Below, piece by piece: positions 38,201 through 51,424 of a DNA stretch of 64,000 nt. This stretch comes from Neodiprion pinetum (Eukaryota > Arthropoda > Insecta > Hymenoptera > Diprionidae). Numbering within the stretch: position 1 is the stretch's first letter; the number at the start of each line of letters is the position of its first letter. A program made the translations under genes and the position numbers. A model generated the notes under the pieces. The model made no database searches, was not told where the DNA came from, and saw only the letters and a program-made list of their open reading frames with translations. The stretch spans positions 30,780,348 through 30,844,347 of the forward strand of contig NC_060236.1 of the NCBI RefSeq assembly GCF_021155775.2. The letters run 5' to 3'.

Positions 38201-41200
38201 GGGATAACCGGAGGAGACGATTCCCTTCTTCCTGGAAGAAGCGCGATAATATTTTCTCATCAAGACCGTCAAAGAAAATTTCCCAGCTTCGCTCCTTTTT
38301 CATCTTATGATACTTCCATTCTGGCCCTCGACAATATCTTTACTCCTTACGTCAGCTTCCAACGTAAGTATAGAGTTTCACTCCGATCACAATGTCTTTC
38401 ACCACGGATTGAGACCCCTTCTTTTTTTCTTCCTCTTCCGTCTTCTTCTTCTTCTTCTTCTTCTTTTTCGTCTTCTTCTTTCGTACTTTATAGTCCCAAG
38501 TTTACGAGCTTTCAAATGTAATGGTCTGCGCCTCCGACACTGTGCAGGTCGATCGCCATTATCCCAGAATATAGATGGGTTCATTTGATCGTGGGTTGAA
38601 CGTTCGAATTGTAGAGAATCGGGCCTGTTATTTACAAGGTTTGAACGATGTGCTTGGGACATGATTTGTTATTAGACGATCCATCCACCGCGCAAGTGAG
38701 TCATTTTGGATAGAGAAGTTGGATTCTTCTTTTTGTCAACTGTTCAGAATTGGTCTCACGAGTGTTCTTTACGGTTTTACCTCTCTACGCTGTGGCAAAG
38801 TTTGCACGGAACGTTCATAATCTAAAATCTTTCCTATGCTCAGAGGAGGGTCGAAGGTATTCATGAAAAGCCTCTTTCCCATCGCGTTGTATACATGTTA
38901 TGGTACCAAAAAACGGGCTGGTCGACCGCTTCGTCTTCTTCGTAATCTACAAATTTGATTACCACTTTCCGTCGTAAACCGTCACTTCCGTCAACCCGCC
39001 ATCTCTCACGGTCCTCCCCTCACCCCGTTCGTTTGATTGATCGACCTTATCATTAGCTTTTCTCCGTGGTCCAACATTATAGAAACAGAGGACAGAGCGC
39101 AGTCACGAGCGTGCCAAAACTTTTGTGAGTATTTGAATGAAGCGTGAAAGGATCTTTTCTGTTCACTTTATCCGCGATATCGTCATGCCGTGAAAGAATA
39201 CAGTGAATAACTCGTTAAATTCCTATTAAATCTGCCTGTACAAACATACCTATCGGATGATATATATCTATACAAACTGCATTGAAACGTCAACTTACAA
39301 ACCATGAATACATCTTCATTTCTTTTTTTACTAACATCACGCATTGTTCTCGGTTTGGTCTAGTTTCAATCCTCGATAGTCTACGGTCACGTGTCAGTGT
39401 GAATTCACTTCCGCAGCCGGCTCAGCCGGCCTTTGATGTTACAGTTGGCTAGAAAAGGAACACTGTTTCTCGATCACAAGTATGCTTGGAATGTCTATTG
39501 GGGTGATATGGAGATACGTTTGGTAGTTGTTCAAAGGGAATAGTTACGTTAGGAAAAACGAAACCAAGAAGGCATTCGCTATTGGTTCAATTAAACGCAT
39601 GCGGAAGCTATTACCCATAACAAAATTTGACTGGAAACGATTTAGGGAGTGTAAAGCCACGCGTGGGGGGAATCGATGAATAAGCTCTGCTCGTCGACTG
39701 GTAAATCGCGTGCTTGTATTATAACGATGACGATTAAATTACGACTTATGATCACCGTAGTTATAATAAACAAACGTCTCGATACATTCACTTGGTTAAA
39801 AGTTTATTTGAGAAGCTCTTACGAGCATCTGCAGAGGTTCTATCGGCAGGAGATCAATTTGATTGCACTTTTGATGCCCGGTACTATTTACGCACTCGGC
39901 AGGGAAGTGTTTAGTGAGGATCTCGAGTGTATTTATAGAATTTATCATCCTTTGGAGTCTTTCTCTGCAGATACGGTTCAAAAGATGATCGGACTGTTTA
40001 CTGAACATAAATCATTACCTTGTGTTATCCTTTTCAACGTTTGTACTACTTTGAAGAATTACTATCCGGATGGATCGCTTGCTGCACTGGTGAGGCTGTG
40101 CCAAAAACTGATAATAAACGCCAGGCGGTGGAGAAGCCGAAAGTGGACAAACTCTAGACAAAAAAACATGAGTGCATCGTTTCCCGATACACAGACTTCC
40201 AACTCCTATGTACCTAAATACACTTGGAAGGGATAAGATGAGTATCGTGAAAAAATTTCGTTAATCTTCCTTTTTCATATCGTAGCGATGTATTAGCCGC
40301 AAAGTTGAAAGTCCATGCAATTAGCAGTCCACCATTTATTTTCCGGTAGCTGGCATCTGATCAGAAATTTGTTTGAGCGATAACCCGACTTCAAGTAGGT
40401 TAGACCATATCTTGAAATAAGGCAATCAGTTTTTTATGGTGACTGAGATGAGTTAATTCAATGTTTCGAAGGTTTGAAAAGTCAGTGTTAGTGAGGGTTT
40501 CGGTATCGATTTGGATTATTCACACTTTACCGATTATTTTTAATGACAGTTGATGGAAAAGTGTTTTTGGCATCCATTGTTCCTACCGTATTTCGCCGCA
40601 CTTGATGCAGAGAATAGATAATTGGTCCTGATTATGAGAATTTGGCCATTGATCGATATTATGAAAGTTAATCGAGCCATCTGGCTATTGAAAATGGTAA
40701 ACATGGCTTGTAGGTACTCTCTGATCCGCCATGGTTTATATACAATCAATCGTTCAGTTGAGGCGCGTTTTGAACTCTGACGTGTTATTTATAAGGTCTA
40801 GATCAATTGTTAAAAAGAGATAGCGGCACGGTATTAATATCCTCAATTTCTTAGTTTTAATGAAGGCAATAGAGCGGCAGCAGTGGCGGCGGCAAATTAT
40901 TTCTTTTTTCAATCAAAACCAAAGCAGGTGCTAGCTGCTGGAATGATGGATCAAGCCCCTGGCATTTCGATGTATCTTTATTTATATCCAATTAGCCCAG
41001 GTGCTGTGGTTAGTGTTTGCGGTTTATATTTAGCTGTGGAATTTAAAAACCTGCGAGCTTCAAGTGGCTTCTAAGTCCACCCGATCAATACCTAGTACGC
41101 AAATATTTCCCTTGAACGAATCTGTCTTCGCTTCGTACTCCACCTTCTCGGTCTTACTGCTCTTGGCCTGCACGCGGCAGGAAATCCAATTAGGATGGAG

Positions 41201-44200
41201 GTTGCCGCTTCAAACATTCGCAATCACGTATTCGAAACTTTTCTCTTTTCATTCAAGTGGGTGTCAAGTTAAATGCTCTGACCATCAGGTTTTACGTAAT
41301 GACAGTTATTCTAAAGAATTATTTGATAGTTCTGGGCTTTTCCTCGATCAACCGTCCTTCAAGTTTCTTCTTTTTATCTAGCGCATGACCATTGGTTCCT
41401 TGCCGATGAGTCGAAGGTCTTTTCAACTACGCTTCATACGGCCTTGCAGTCTATGTATACCACAAGTGTGGCTCTGCTGCAACGTAGTCTCTGGGTCACG
41501 GTCTTACATACAAGTCTGGATACTCCTATGCTGGGAGCACACGATTATGAGCGTTGTTCAGCAAGGGGAAGTTTCGATTATAGCGAGGCCACTAGTCATC
41601 GCTGCGGTTCTAATACCATGATCATGATATACATAACCTCAATAATGATTCAAACAGCGTTTGGTGACTAGTGCTGTCCTTGTCTGAACCACAATTTTTT
41701 ATACGAATCCCCCGTTCGGGTCTGCCCGCGCTAGTGTCGCCAACATTTGAATTTTTTCCCCCCCTAAGAACGATTTCAAAAACCCCTAAAATCAAATTGA
41801 AACCCCCTATATTGATACATTGAAAAATATATCATAGGTAGGAAATGCACGTTTCTATTCTAATATCTAGATTTTGGAGCTATTGTAGGCAAGTATTTTT
41901 TTAAATTATTAACGAAAACAACGAATTATTAACAACGTCAAATTAAAAAAAATTCTGTGTCAAACAACTACGGAGCTTGTCAAGTGATTGTAAACTGTTT
42001 GGGCTCCATGCGGTACACGTCCAGATGTCGTACCTATAAAAAGATATTAAAAAAATTACAATGGCAAATCTAGTATCCATATTCTTGGGAAAAATTTCTT
42101 AATCCCCTAAAAAAACTTCTCAACATTTTCCCCCCTAAAAAACCCCAGCGCGGTTATTTTGCCCCTAAATTTAAGGGTAAGACTCCCAAGTTGGTGACAC
42201 TGGTTCGCGCTACCGAAGGTATGAAGATCGCAACGAACCTACTGGCGACTTGTGAACTACCAATGTGTTTTCAATAAGCGACCTATCCCTTCCGCTGGAG
42301 TTTCCAGAACTGTGTGTAAGTCCGTGGTCTGGGTAACTAGACTACTAGTTTATGTGTGGATTGCTATAACAGCAGCGAAAAGACCTCAAGATCGGGTCGA
42401 GTTGTTGGCGGGTCGATAAGTGGCGATGGCGAGCGATTGCTTGGTTGGCTTCCGTGCTAAATTTGCTACCGTTGGACAACAGGTGCGCGCACGAGTTGGT
42501 GGGTAGTAGTGGGTTGGTATACGAGCAGGCGGTGGTTAACGTCGAAGCCAATTCCAGCCTGAGTCTCGACGACGAGGTAGTGAATGATATTTTAACGTGA
42601 GTTCCATGGCCGCGTAGATTTCTTAATTTGATGATAGAAAAATTGGATTCTACACTGCACGTTTATGTGTATCATGTACATAGGTACGAGCAGATGAATG
42701 GAATACTAAGCGTGCCTGTTTAACGAACGACTCGTCATGTTACACTGCTCCATATGCATGGTACGCTGTGTAGCGTAATGTGGACAATACACGTTTTTAT
42801 GAGCGAAAAATTAAATACGTGGTAGCAGGGAAAAAAATGGAAGAAAAGGTAGAAGATAATAATGCATGTGAGTTACCTGAGGCACGGAGAGTGTAACTGC
42901 AAATAAATTCAATGCAGTTGGACGTGCATTTCCGAGCCTTTAGAACTGGTACCGGAATTGTCAGTGCACATACCTGTATGAGATGTGTGAATTGAATATT
43001 AAACGTGGAAGACTCTCGGTCTATCGCAACAGTAACGTCCGGATAATGTTCTATTTTGCTCGACGCTATGGAGGCATGCAATGATTTAGTGTCACATTAC
43101 AGTATTATATCTTTGGTCCTATTATGCAACCAAAAGGTAACGAAAGTTCTGCTGGGTCCACGAATTTTAAAAAAGATCCCCTCGCTTAAGGAGTGTCGAA
43201 TTCGGTCGCGTAGCCAGGAGTTGTTCCAAAAATGTTCCGTGAATCAACTTGCAGAGAGACGGTCAGCATCTCGACGGTCGATAATCTGTCTCGGGAGTCA
43301 AGCACGTATTATATAGAAGGAATCGGCTTCAGTCTGGCCTAAATATACAAACGTGTGGCGTATCTTACCCGCGGAATAATAGATCGGACCAGCGAGAATT
43401 TGGAAAACAAAGGAAGAACGAATGATCGTAAACTAAGGCTGGTACTGAATTCTCCTACCACCGACCGTCATTTCCAGAGTCTCCGGAATTTTATACAGCA
43501 TAGTTACTTAACCGTCAACATTTATTACTTAATTGTGTTTTACGACTCCCGTGTGCCTCTAAATAAATACACGTCCGACCATCTCCACGGTCTACTTTAG
43601 ACTCGTGCTCCTCGGGTAAAGGTATTCACTATTCAACCGCGCCAACTTCTCTTTTACTCTATACTTTTTTACTCTCTCTCTCTCTCTCTCTCTAACCAAA
43701 GCTAGCCGTGATACTTTAGTGAGAATCTTCACCGAAAAGCGCCGCTTTCAATTACGTCATCCAGGATGGGTGAAACAGTTCGTGTTTTAGTAAAGTTCAT
43801 TATCAATTAAAGGTAAGGTTCACCCTCCAAGTTTTCTTTATCCCGTAATTCTTGGGATTTGGGACCGAGATTTAGAACTACAGTTCTTAGGTCAAGAGAC
43901 AGCTTCTAAATGGAAATTTACGCCGTGGTGAACATATTTGTCAAAAAACAGAGCATCTCTTTCCATTATGATATCTTTTTGAAAACGTTAACGTTTCGTG
44001 AGTCAGATAGTCGTAATTGATTGTTAGATTATTACGAGTATACGAGGAATAAGAGAATTGTTTAGAACAATCGTAAAAGCGCTTACGTACGATGGTTCTC
44101 AAACTTGATATTACAGATGGTGAAATGTGACAGAACGTTAGAGCTCCTCAGTGGAAGTAATCGTAGATGTTCTTCTACCGCCTTCAGAGTACAGCAATGA

Positions 44201-47200
44201 AGTTTTTTGGAGTAAGCTCAACGCTATTGCTAGTAAAGGTTGACGTTATACCGATATGAAAACTATAATTCACGATCAGTTTGGTGATCATTATTCATCT
44301 TGATATTTTCCAAAATTAATAGGACCTACTTTTACTTGTCGGAGTAGAGTTGTATGGAAAGGGAACGCATTCTTCTTAGCGGTTATGAAAGCATCGTTAT
44401 GGTGCAACGAAGATCGGAACAGTGGATTCCCATCTGGTGAATACACAGACTAATCGAGAATTCGATATACACGCGGGTATATTTTTGGTCGGCGCTTGAT
44501 CCTGCGTGGAGTTGTTACGTTTTTTCTTTTTGTTCTTTATCACGAAACCAGACGAGAAGTCTCGTCCGGGACAAGTTCAAGGTGTTCCCTGTCGGTGAGA
44601 CGCGTGTCGCGGGATGCACAGCGTCTCTTTACGCCCGTCTGAAGACGAGAGGGCGACCCGCGTCTAAGTTCCCCGAGTATTCCTGGCACAGAGCTAAAGA
44701 TAGATTTCCTGATCGGAGGCATTCGAAGCGCGGTCCGTTGCAGTTCCACTCGTCCTACCATATCGCCTCTCTCTTTATCCTATATAAACCCAGTTACTCA
44801 CGCGAGTGGGTTACACGCTTTATCGACCACCAGCTATTTTTGCACCCTGACTTTTTCTCTCTCCGTCTACAAGCTCTTCTTCTTATTCTTCTTTTATGTC
44901 ACAGATCCACTGCGTGCGGTACGCGACAATAAAATCCAAGGAGCCCATGCAGGCTTCTGACTAATCCACGCTCTGATAACCGGAGATACTGGCTTCGGTT
45001 CATGGCAAATCCTCTCGAACACGGGCATTACGTGCTTCTACTGTTAAATCTGTATAGCTACGAACATAGTACATATCTATGCTATTCGGGATCTACTGGC
45101 TGCAGCATTCAGAAGATATGCTAACGGCTGATCTGCATGTTATACGCAGAAGACATTCCTACAGACGTCATTTTTCTAAACATTTTCCTTTCATTCATGC
45201 CTCAAACGCTGTGGCATTGGAATCGGGACGAAGCCTTTTCGCGTCAATGATCATAGTCCAACATAGAGTCAAAAAAAAAAGATACAAAAAAGGAGGCACT
45301 CGGACTCTGCTTTGAGAACGTGACCTGCTCATCGTTGATCTTTTTGAAAGGTGCCAAACTTTATCCCTTTTTTCGGGACGATGGTCCCTCTTCTCAAATG
45401 GTTCTTCGTCAGTTGTAGTGGGTGTGGACAAATATTTCATCAATGGTGTGCTCGGGTCATAGTCCGAGGCTGCTACCCCCCTTAATCTCGCGGGCTTAGA
45501 TGGACGCAATTGCCTTTTTTTTCCCTCGTAACGTCCAGACCGTCAAAAGACCTTCGGGGGAAATCCCCGTGACACTTTGATCCATCTCTCAGACTTTGGT
45601 AAAGAAAAATGGTTAGCTGGACGTCGTCCTTCGATCTTGTTGTCTGGGCATAATTTCTCCATCCTACTTTGCGTCCTGTTGCCGTATCTACCGAGGGGAA
45701 ACCGCTGAAACTTGGCAGGCTGAGTGACGAATTGCGCATGGGAAAAATAATTGAACTCTATTGGTCTACCAGATTGTACCGGGGAAATATTTTCGTCTGC
45801 AAGGCAGGGGAGCCAACTTACTCAAAATACCAAACTCTCCCACGTGAAGTGACGAACCGAAATTACGTTCTTACGATAACTCGTAGCAGTCGTCGATCGT
45901 CAGTCTGTTAGCAACAAACGTTTGCCTAGCCTTCCCGAATCCCTGCATCAACTATTTGATAGCTGCCTTAGCCAAAAAAGTCTAATCGCTTACATAACCT
46001 CCATAGGCTACGTTGGACAGCTGGAACCTGAGTTGGCCAGCCTGCATGAAAATCCGAGAAAGCTCACGCACGCGCAATCGAATGTTCGTTGTGTTAAGTT
46101 TTACCGTATCGTCTCGGTGTAAAGCAAACACAGTTGATGAATAATTGACTAATTCGCATACTCAACGACAACGCGGTGGAAGATTTTTTTTGAACTCGTT
46201 TTTAACCTTGTTTCCAATTTCCTGCTACCCGTTCCCAACCAACTGAGCCGTAGTTTTAGTGCTCTGTTCTCTCTCTCTCTCGCTCTTCACCGACCAGGAA
46301 ATTGTACCTGTTCAATTATTCAGGCGCCACCGCAGCTCGAGAAGTCGCTTTGTTTGCCGAGAAAGCCGCGCTTGTCGACGATGCTCTGCAGGTGGATATT
46401 TTACTTGGGGTAGGTCCTCCTGCTTTTTCCTCTTTATGTCGCGCGCTCTTGACTGTGCCTGTAAATGCATACGTATAAGTACATACCCTATGCATATGCG
46501 CGAGTGGTCTCTAGGTATGTAAAAGGAGAGAGAAAAGTTTTTTATTTATTCTCCAAGAGGGATAAGGAACGAGATAGAAAGTAAGGGTTGGATAAAAGAA
46601 GACGGACGGAAGCGCGTTCGTTTGTATAAAGTCTCGGTTATTTATTCTGCCTGAATTATCCCTCTCCCCTTTTTTCTACCTGCCCCCCCCCCCTTCTCTT
46701 TCTCTCTCACTCGGATGTGTTATCACTAGCTTTCCGCTTTTCTTCGGCGTTCCGACGACCCTTGCGTGCGACGGAAATACCAGCCCAATTAGGGAATAAC
46801 GGGATTTTTCGTTGCGCTTATTAATTCGTTCAACCCTTTATGATTTTTAAATTATAATAAGCGGAAATTGTGCATGATATTACCAGCATCGAGCGGCCGC
46901 AATTTTGTTTTTAAAATATGTATAACATATTTCTTTAACGATCGCTCTTTGCCACGCAAATTTTTGTCGAGGGCTGGGCGATTGAACTGGCTTGAATTTC
47001 CTTTAAAGAGATCCTCCAGTAGTCGTTGCCAAATTGTAGGGGGAAATTTGAGCCACGATATCGTTGACCTGAAATAAGATCGGGACAGTCGGAAGGTTGA
47101 GAGTGAAAAACGATGTCGAAACGAGTCTTGAAAAAATTTTAATACTGGCTGCTCCCTTTTCTATTTGCACTTTTTCCATGCACCTTCCACGTAAATTATG

Positions 47201-50200
47201 GTGTTTCAGAAAAAAATAATAAGCGGTTTTCCACCGTGGCATCCCTTAAACGTTTGTTTAGTTTCAAAGAAAGATTCTGTCAGAAGATGAGCATTTTACG
47301 TTTTGTGAAATATCGCGCTCATTCGATTTTTCTCTTTTTTACATATTTTGAATTTATGAAGATTCGGGATCAAAAATTTTTTTTTTATTGTTTACATCAA
47401 TCATAACATCAATTTACGTCACAAAAAAGATCCAAAGTTGTAATCTTAAGTCTCCACTTGATGTTTGAGAAATGTATCTGACAACTTTTTCATTATTAAT
47501 TCAATCTCGTAAAATAGTTGTAATCTAATATGAACTTTTAGTTTAAGAAACTAAGATTCCCGTTCAATATATCGTTATGTTATGGATCTTTGGGTTGAAT
47601 ATAAATTTCAGAAAAGAAGTAATAATTGAAGTGCCACAACGTGATTCCACATGAATTCCAAAAAAAGTGTGAAAGAAAATTAAAATATCAAATGTGGGAT
47701 CTTCCACATAACGTAGAACGCTCATCTTTTTACACAATCTTTTTTTTGACCCAAACAAACATTTTAGAAGGTGCCACGGTGGAAAACGACAAATAATTTT
47801 TTCCGAAACACCCTAATTTACCTTACAATGTCTTTGTACACGGCATGACTTGTCTGTCGACGATACCGAAGCGGCAAAAAACGCGATGCATAAGTCTCAC
47901 CTTATCCGTGACAATATTGTTGCATATGGGAAAATCGAAACGGATATGAACCCGTACGAATCCCATGTAAAACCCAACGGGGAATCCTACCCGGAGCACC
48001 GCTTCGCGGCGCGCATGGTCGTCGGACCAGACGCTCTAAATCGATGCGGAGGGCAAATCCGGGCGAATATCGTCGTGAGACTTTCCTCCTTCTCCTCCTC
48101 TTCCTCCCCCCCCCCGCCCTCTTCCCGATTATTTTTCTTTCATTCTATTTTTTTCCCCCCCATTTCTCGCTCTCCGCTTCTATTACCTCTTTCTCCTCTA
48201 CCGTCCTCCGTGTCTATAGCTAGGCATATTTCATTCGCGACTTCCTTGATCTAAGGGAAAGACAAAGGGTACCAACTGACGGGTTTGTACTCCCGACGAA
48301 TATTTCCTGCGCATTTGAAATTTGCTAGGATCGTTCGTACACGGAATTGTACGAGCCTTATCTATTCACGGTCGCTTCGCCGTTGTCTGTGAAATAGCGC
48401 CTTGAAAACGTAACGTTATTGGATTATTGCTGAGCTGCACGAAACACCGGGGCAAAGTAGAGCTCATACGCCTCTGGTAAAGTGAATTTTATGAATAATA
48501 TCTTAAAACTATACTCTAGTAGAGTACAGTACGGTAGCTAGGAATGGCATACATGTTGGTAGAAAAATACGTACCTCAACTTTATTCCCGAAACACGCGA
48601 TACTTTTGCCAACTATTCTGTCCGGGACTATATATTTTCACAGTCTTATTGTAACCCGAACAGTCGAGACTCGAAAATGTTTTTTTTTTTTTTCTTTTAA
48701 CACATACTTCCTGCCGGAATAAATCCTGTAAAAAAATCTTTTTTTCGTTTCGCGTCGAACGGGGTTACAGAACGGAATTATGGATGATCGCAGGGGTGTG
48801 TGAATTGATTTTACCTATATTTGCTCGCTCAGAGGAGGTTGAAAAGTTGTATTCAGAAAGTTCACTTTACCCCGTTCCCACCCCCCATCGCATTACCACT
48901 TAATGCTACGGTCTACCCAATATTGATTTTCAAATATCGGTGTATCGCCTTTCAACGCATACCTATACGCCTGAATAAATAGTATATGTATAACAATATC
49001 ATTGCACGATGAAATATTCAACACGTTACCGTGTACTACAGATATTGCGAAAGAATTTATTACTCACGGAAAGTCGGTGCTTTGCTGTGCAGGTGCGAAT
49101 ATTCTTGCGTATCGAAATGCGGAATGAAATGAATAAAAGCTTTTCCGTTTTATATTTTCTTCCTTCGAACTCTCGCGTGAAACTAAGTTTTGACACAATG
49201 GCGTGTTTTACTTTTATTTTTCGATCATAGCTACTGTAATCGGATCAGCACAGGATCAGGTCAAATCTCGACACCTTCCGCTTTACTCATTACATATACC
49301 GATGCGGTCGAATGAAGGAAACCATGCACGTACCGGATTCACGCCATGTTCTGCTCTCTGCTGGTTGTCCAATATATTTCGGGACTCTATCCCAGGGGAT
49401 AAACTGTGCGTCACGATAATGCGGCGTACAAAGTGAATTACTAATCATTACGTGCGATATATTGTATAACGTGTCTGTAATTCTCTGTGTAAATTTCTCA
49501 CTCATTCTGCATCCCAAGGATTGACGTGTATCAATCCGTGTTTCCCGCAGTGACGCGGCACTTAATAATTAAAGGATTGTGGGTGAGAGTCCGTGTCGGT
49601 TTAACGCGTGTCAATTCCCGAAGGACGCACTGCGGCCTCCCAGATAGCATCAATGATTCTAGGTGTAGAGAAAAAAAAATGTGTCCGCATCGATCTAATA
49701 AGAAATTTTCTTATCTTTTTTTTTTGTTTCATCACTTTTTCAGGTACGGTGACATGGTACCGGAAACGATCGCTGGAAAAATCGTCGGAGGCGTGTGTTC
49801 TCTCAGCGGAGTTTTGGTCATAGCCTTGCCAGTGCCGGTTATCGTCAGCAACTTCAGTCGCATTTATCACCAGAATCAGCGTGCTGACAAGAGGAAAGCG
49901 CAGAGGGTAAGCCATTTGAATCTGGTACCTTGTAATTCGACTTCTGACCCGTAATGTATAAGCCACTTCAAAAAAGCTCAGGTCTATACCGGGAATGGAT
50001 GTCAAGAAGTAGAAGGGCCAAAATATAAAAAGGTTAGAATATTGGATTTTCAAAGACGCGAAACTTTCTTCTTCAGAGAATTTAAAAATGTAGAAATTTA
50101 AAATTATATATGTTTATAAAATTCAAAGTGTAGAAAGGTGTGCAGCGTGGAAAGTTAAAATACAGAATCGTCGGAATTTTAAGGTCTCAGTTCTAACGAT

Positions 50201-51384
50201 TTGATATTTTGGCTTAATTTACGATTTCACCTTTCCGTATTTCCGCGTTTTTATACTTTATACCTTTTTATATTTTGAAATTTTGTAAACTGGATTTTCG
50301 ACGCTATGAGAATTCGTTATTTCTACCCTTCTACCGTGTGGCCAATTCTACTTTTCGATCCCTGCCCCGAAAACTCAACGTATATGCGTTTGATTAATAT
50401 AAAAAATTGTCCAAAATTTATCATCGTGATAGCAGTTAGACAATATCTTGATACGTCCCCCTCACCTTCAACAAAAAGAAAGGAGACGAAGATGAGGAAG
50501 AGAAAAAAACGAGGGAAATGAAACTTCGTGTCTCGCTTTTAAAAAATGAAGGGACTAAAACTTCGGCCCATTTCCGAGCCGTTCGGCGAATATGATCATC
50601 TCGTTTGGCAAACGGCATTGTTTGTTCGTTCTCCCCCGTAGCTCGATGATGTTTCGGCATCGTCTTTTTCGTCATACCTCGGGTGTCCGGACCGTACGCT
50701 ATTTGTTTGTACGATCATGACGAGAAGCCGTTCGTCCGGATTGACCTTCAACTCTGCCAAACAGCCACCCCACACAATTTTTCATTCCCGGCGTGTGTTG
50801 CGTTGGGTTGAAAAAAACAAAAGAAACAAGAAGAAAAATGAAAGTACGAACAAACAGGCGAAGAAGATGGGGAGTATTCCGCGACACGCGAATCATCGCC
50901 TAACCAGCCCTGGAGATATTTTTGTATATATGATACATATATATATATTTAATATACACATATAGTGGTTTACTAACGGCCGAATGATCCGTCGTCTGCT
51001 ACGTTGTAACGCGCATGCGCTAAAATCGAAGAGCAGTTGTTTGCCAGGGCGACCAACCGTCGTGAGCGTAACCTAAAAAATTTGGATAGTTGTCACTGGC
51101 AGTTGTGCTCAACACCGAGAGCTGGTCAAAAATTTTTAGGTTACACACATTTCGGCGATCTGTCATCCGAATTTATGACGATTGGTTGCCCTGACAAACA
51201 GTTGCTCCTGAATTCTAGCGCATGCGCATTGCATTGCAGCGGACGAAGGCCATTCGGCCGTTAGATAATCACTCTGTATATATCGTGAAAATACACAGGT
51301 ATGTCTTATGTGTCGAGAGGTATATTTATCCTTTATGTACTATACATTATACATATACATGTATAGTATGCTATTGGATTTATA

Positions 51385-51424
<40 letters not shown>

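Larger units (their letters stand above)
32802..49743 (+). other. Shal intron 1 (16.9 kb)
   Basis: A GTGAGT donor and TTTTTCAG acceptor bound the intron. No convincing nested gene was found; the longest frame (39676-40236) is discussed as a finding. Contents include TATG repeats (35229-35280, 37312-37332), a TTC repeat (38441-38476), a CT repeat (43675-43694), and inverted-repeat elements at 41732-42202, 45717-46090 and 47191-47821. The rest is unremarkable single-copy-looking sequence. Confidence 0.7.

Noticed and set aside
44550..44575. GACGAGA/TCTCGTC hairpin
   Set aside because: A 7-bp stem with a tiny loop is expected by chance at this frequency; no associated feature.
47850..48254. 134-codon frame at the edge of the 47191-47821 element
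   Set aside because: The first half has no family resemblance and the second half is a Ser/Pro run from a TCC/CCC tract; no splice-consistent continuation was seen.
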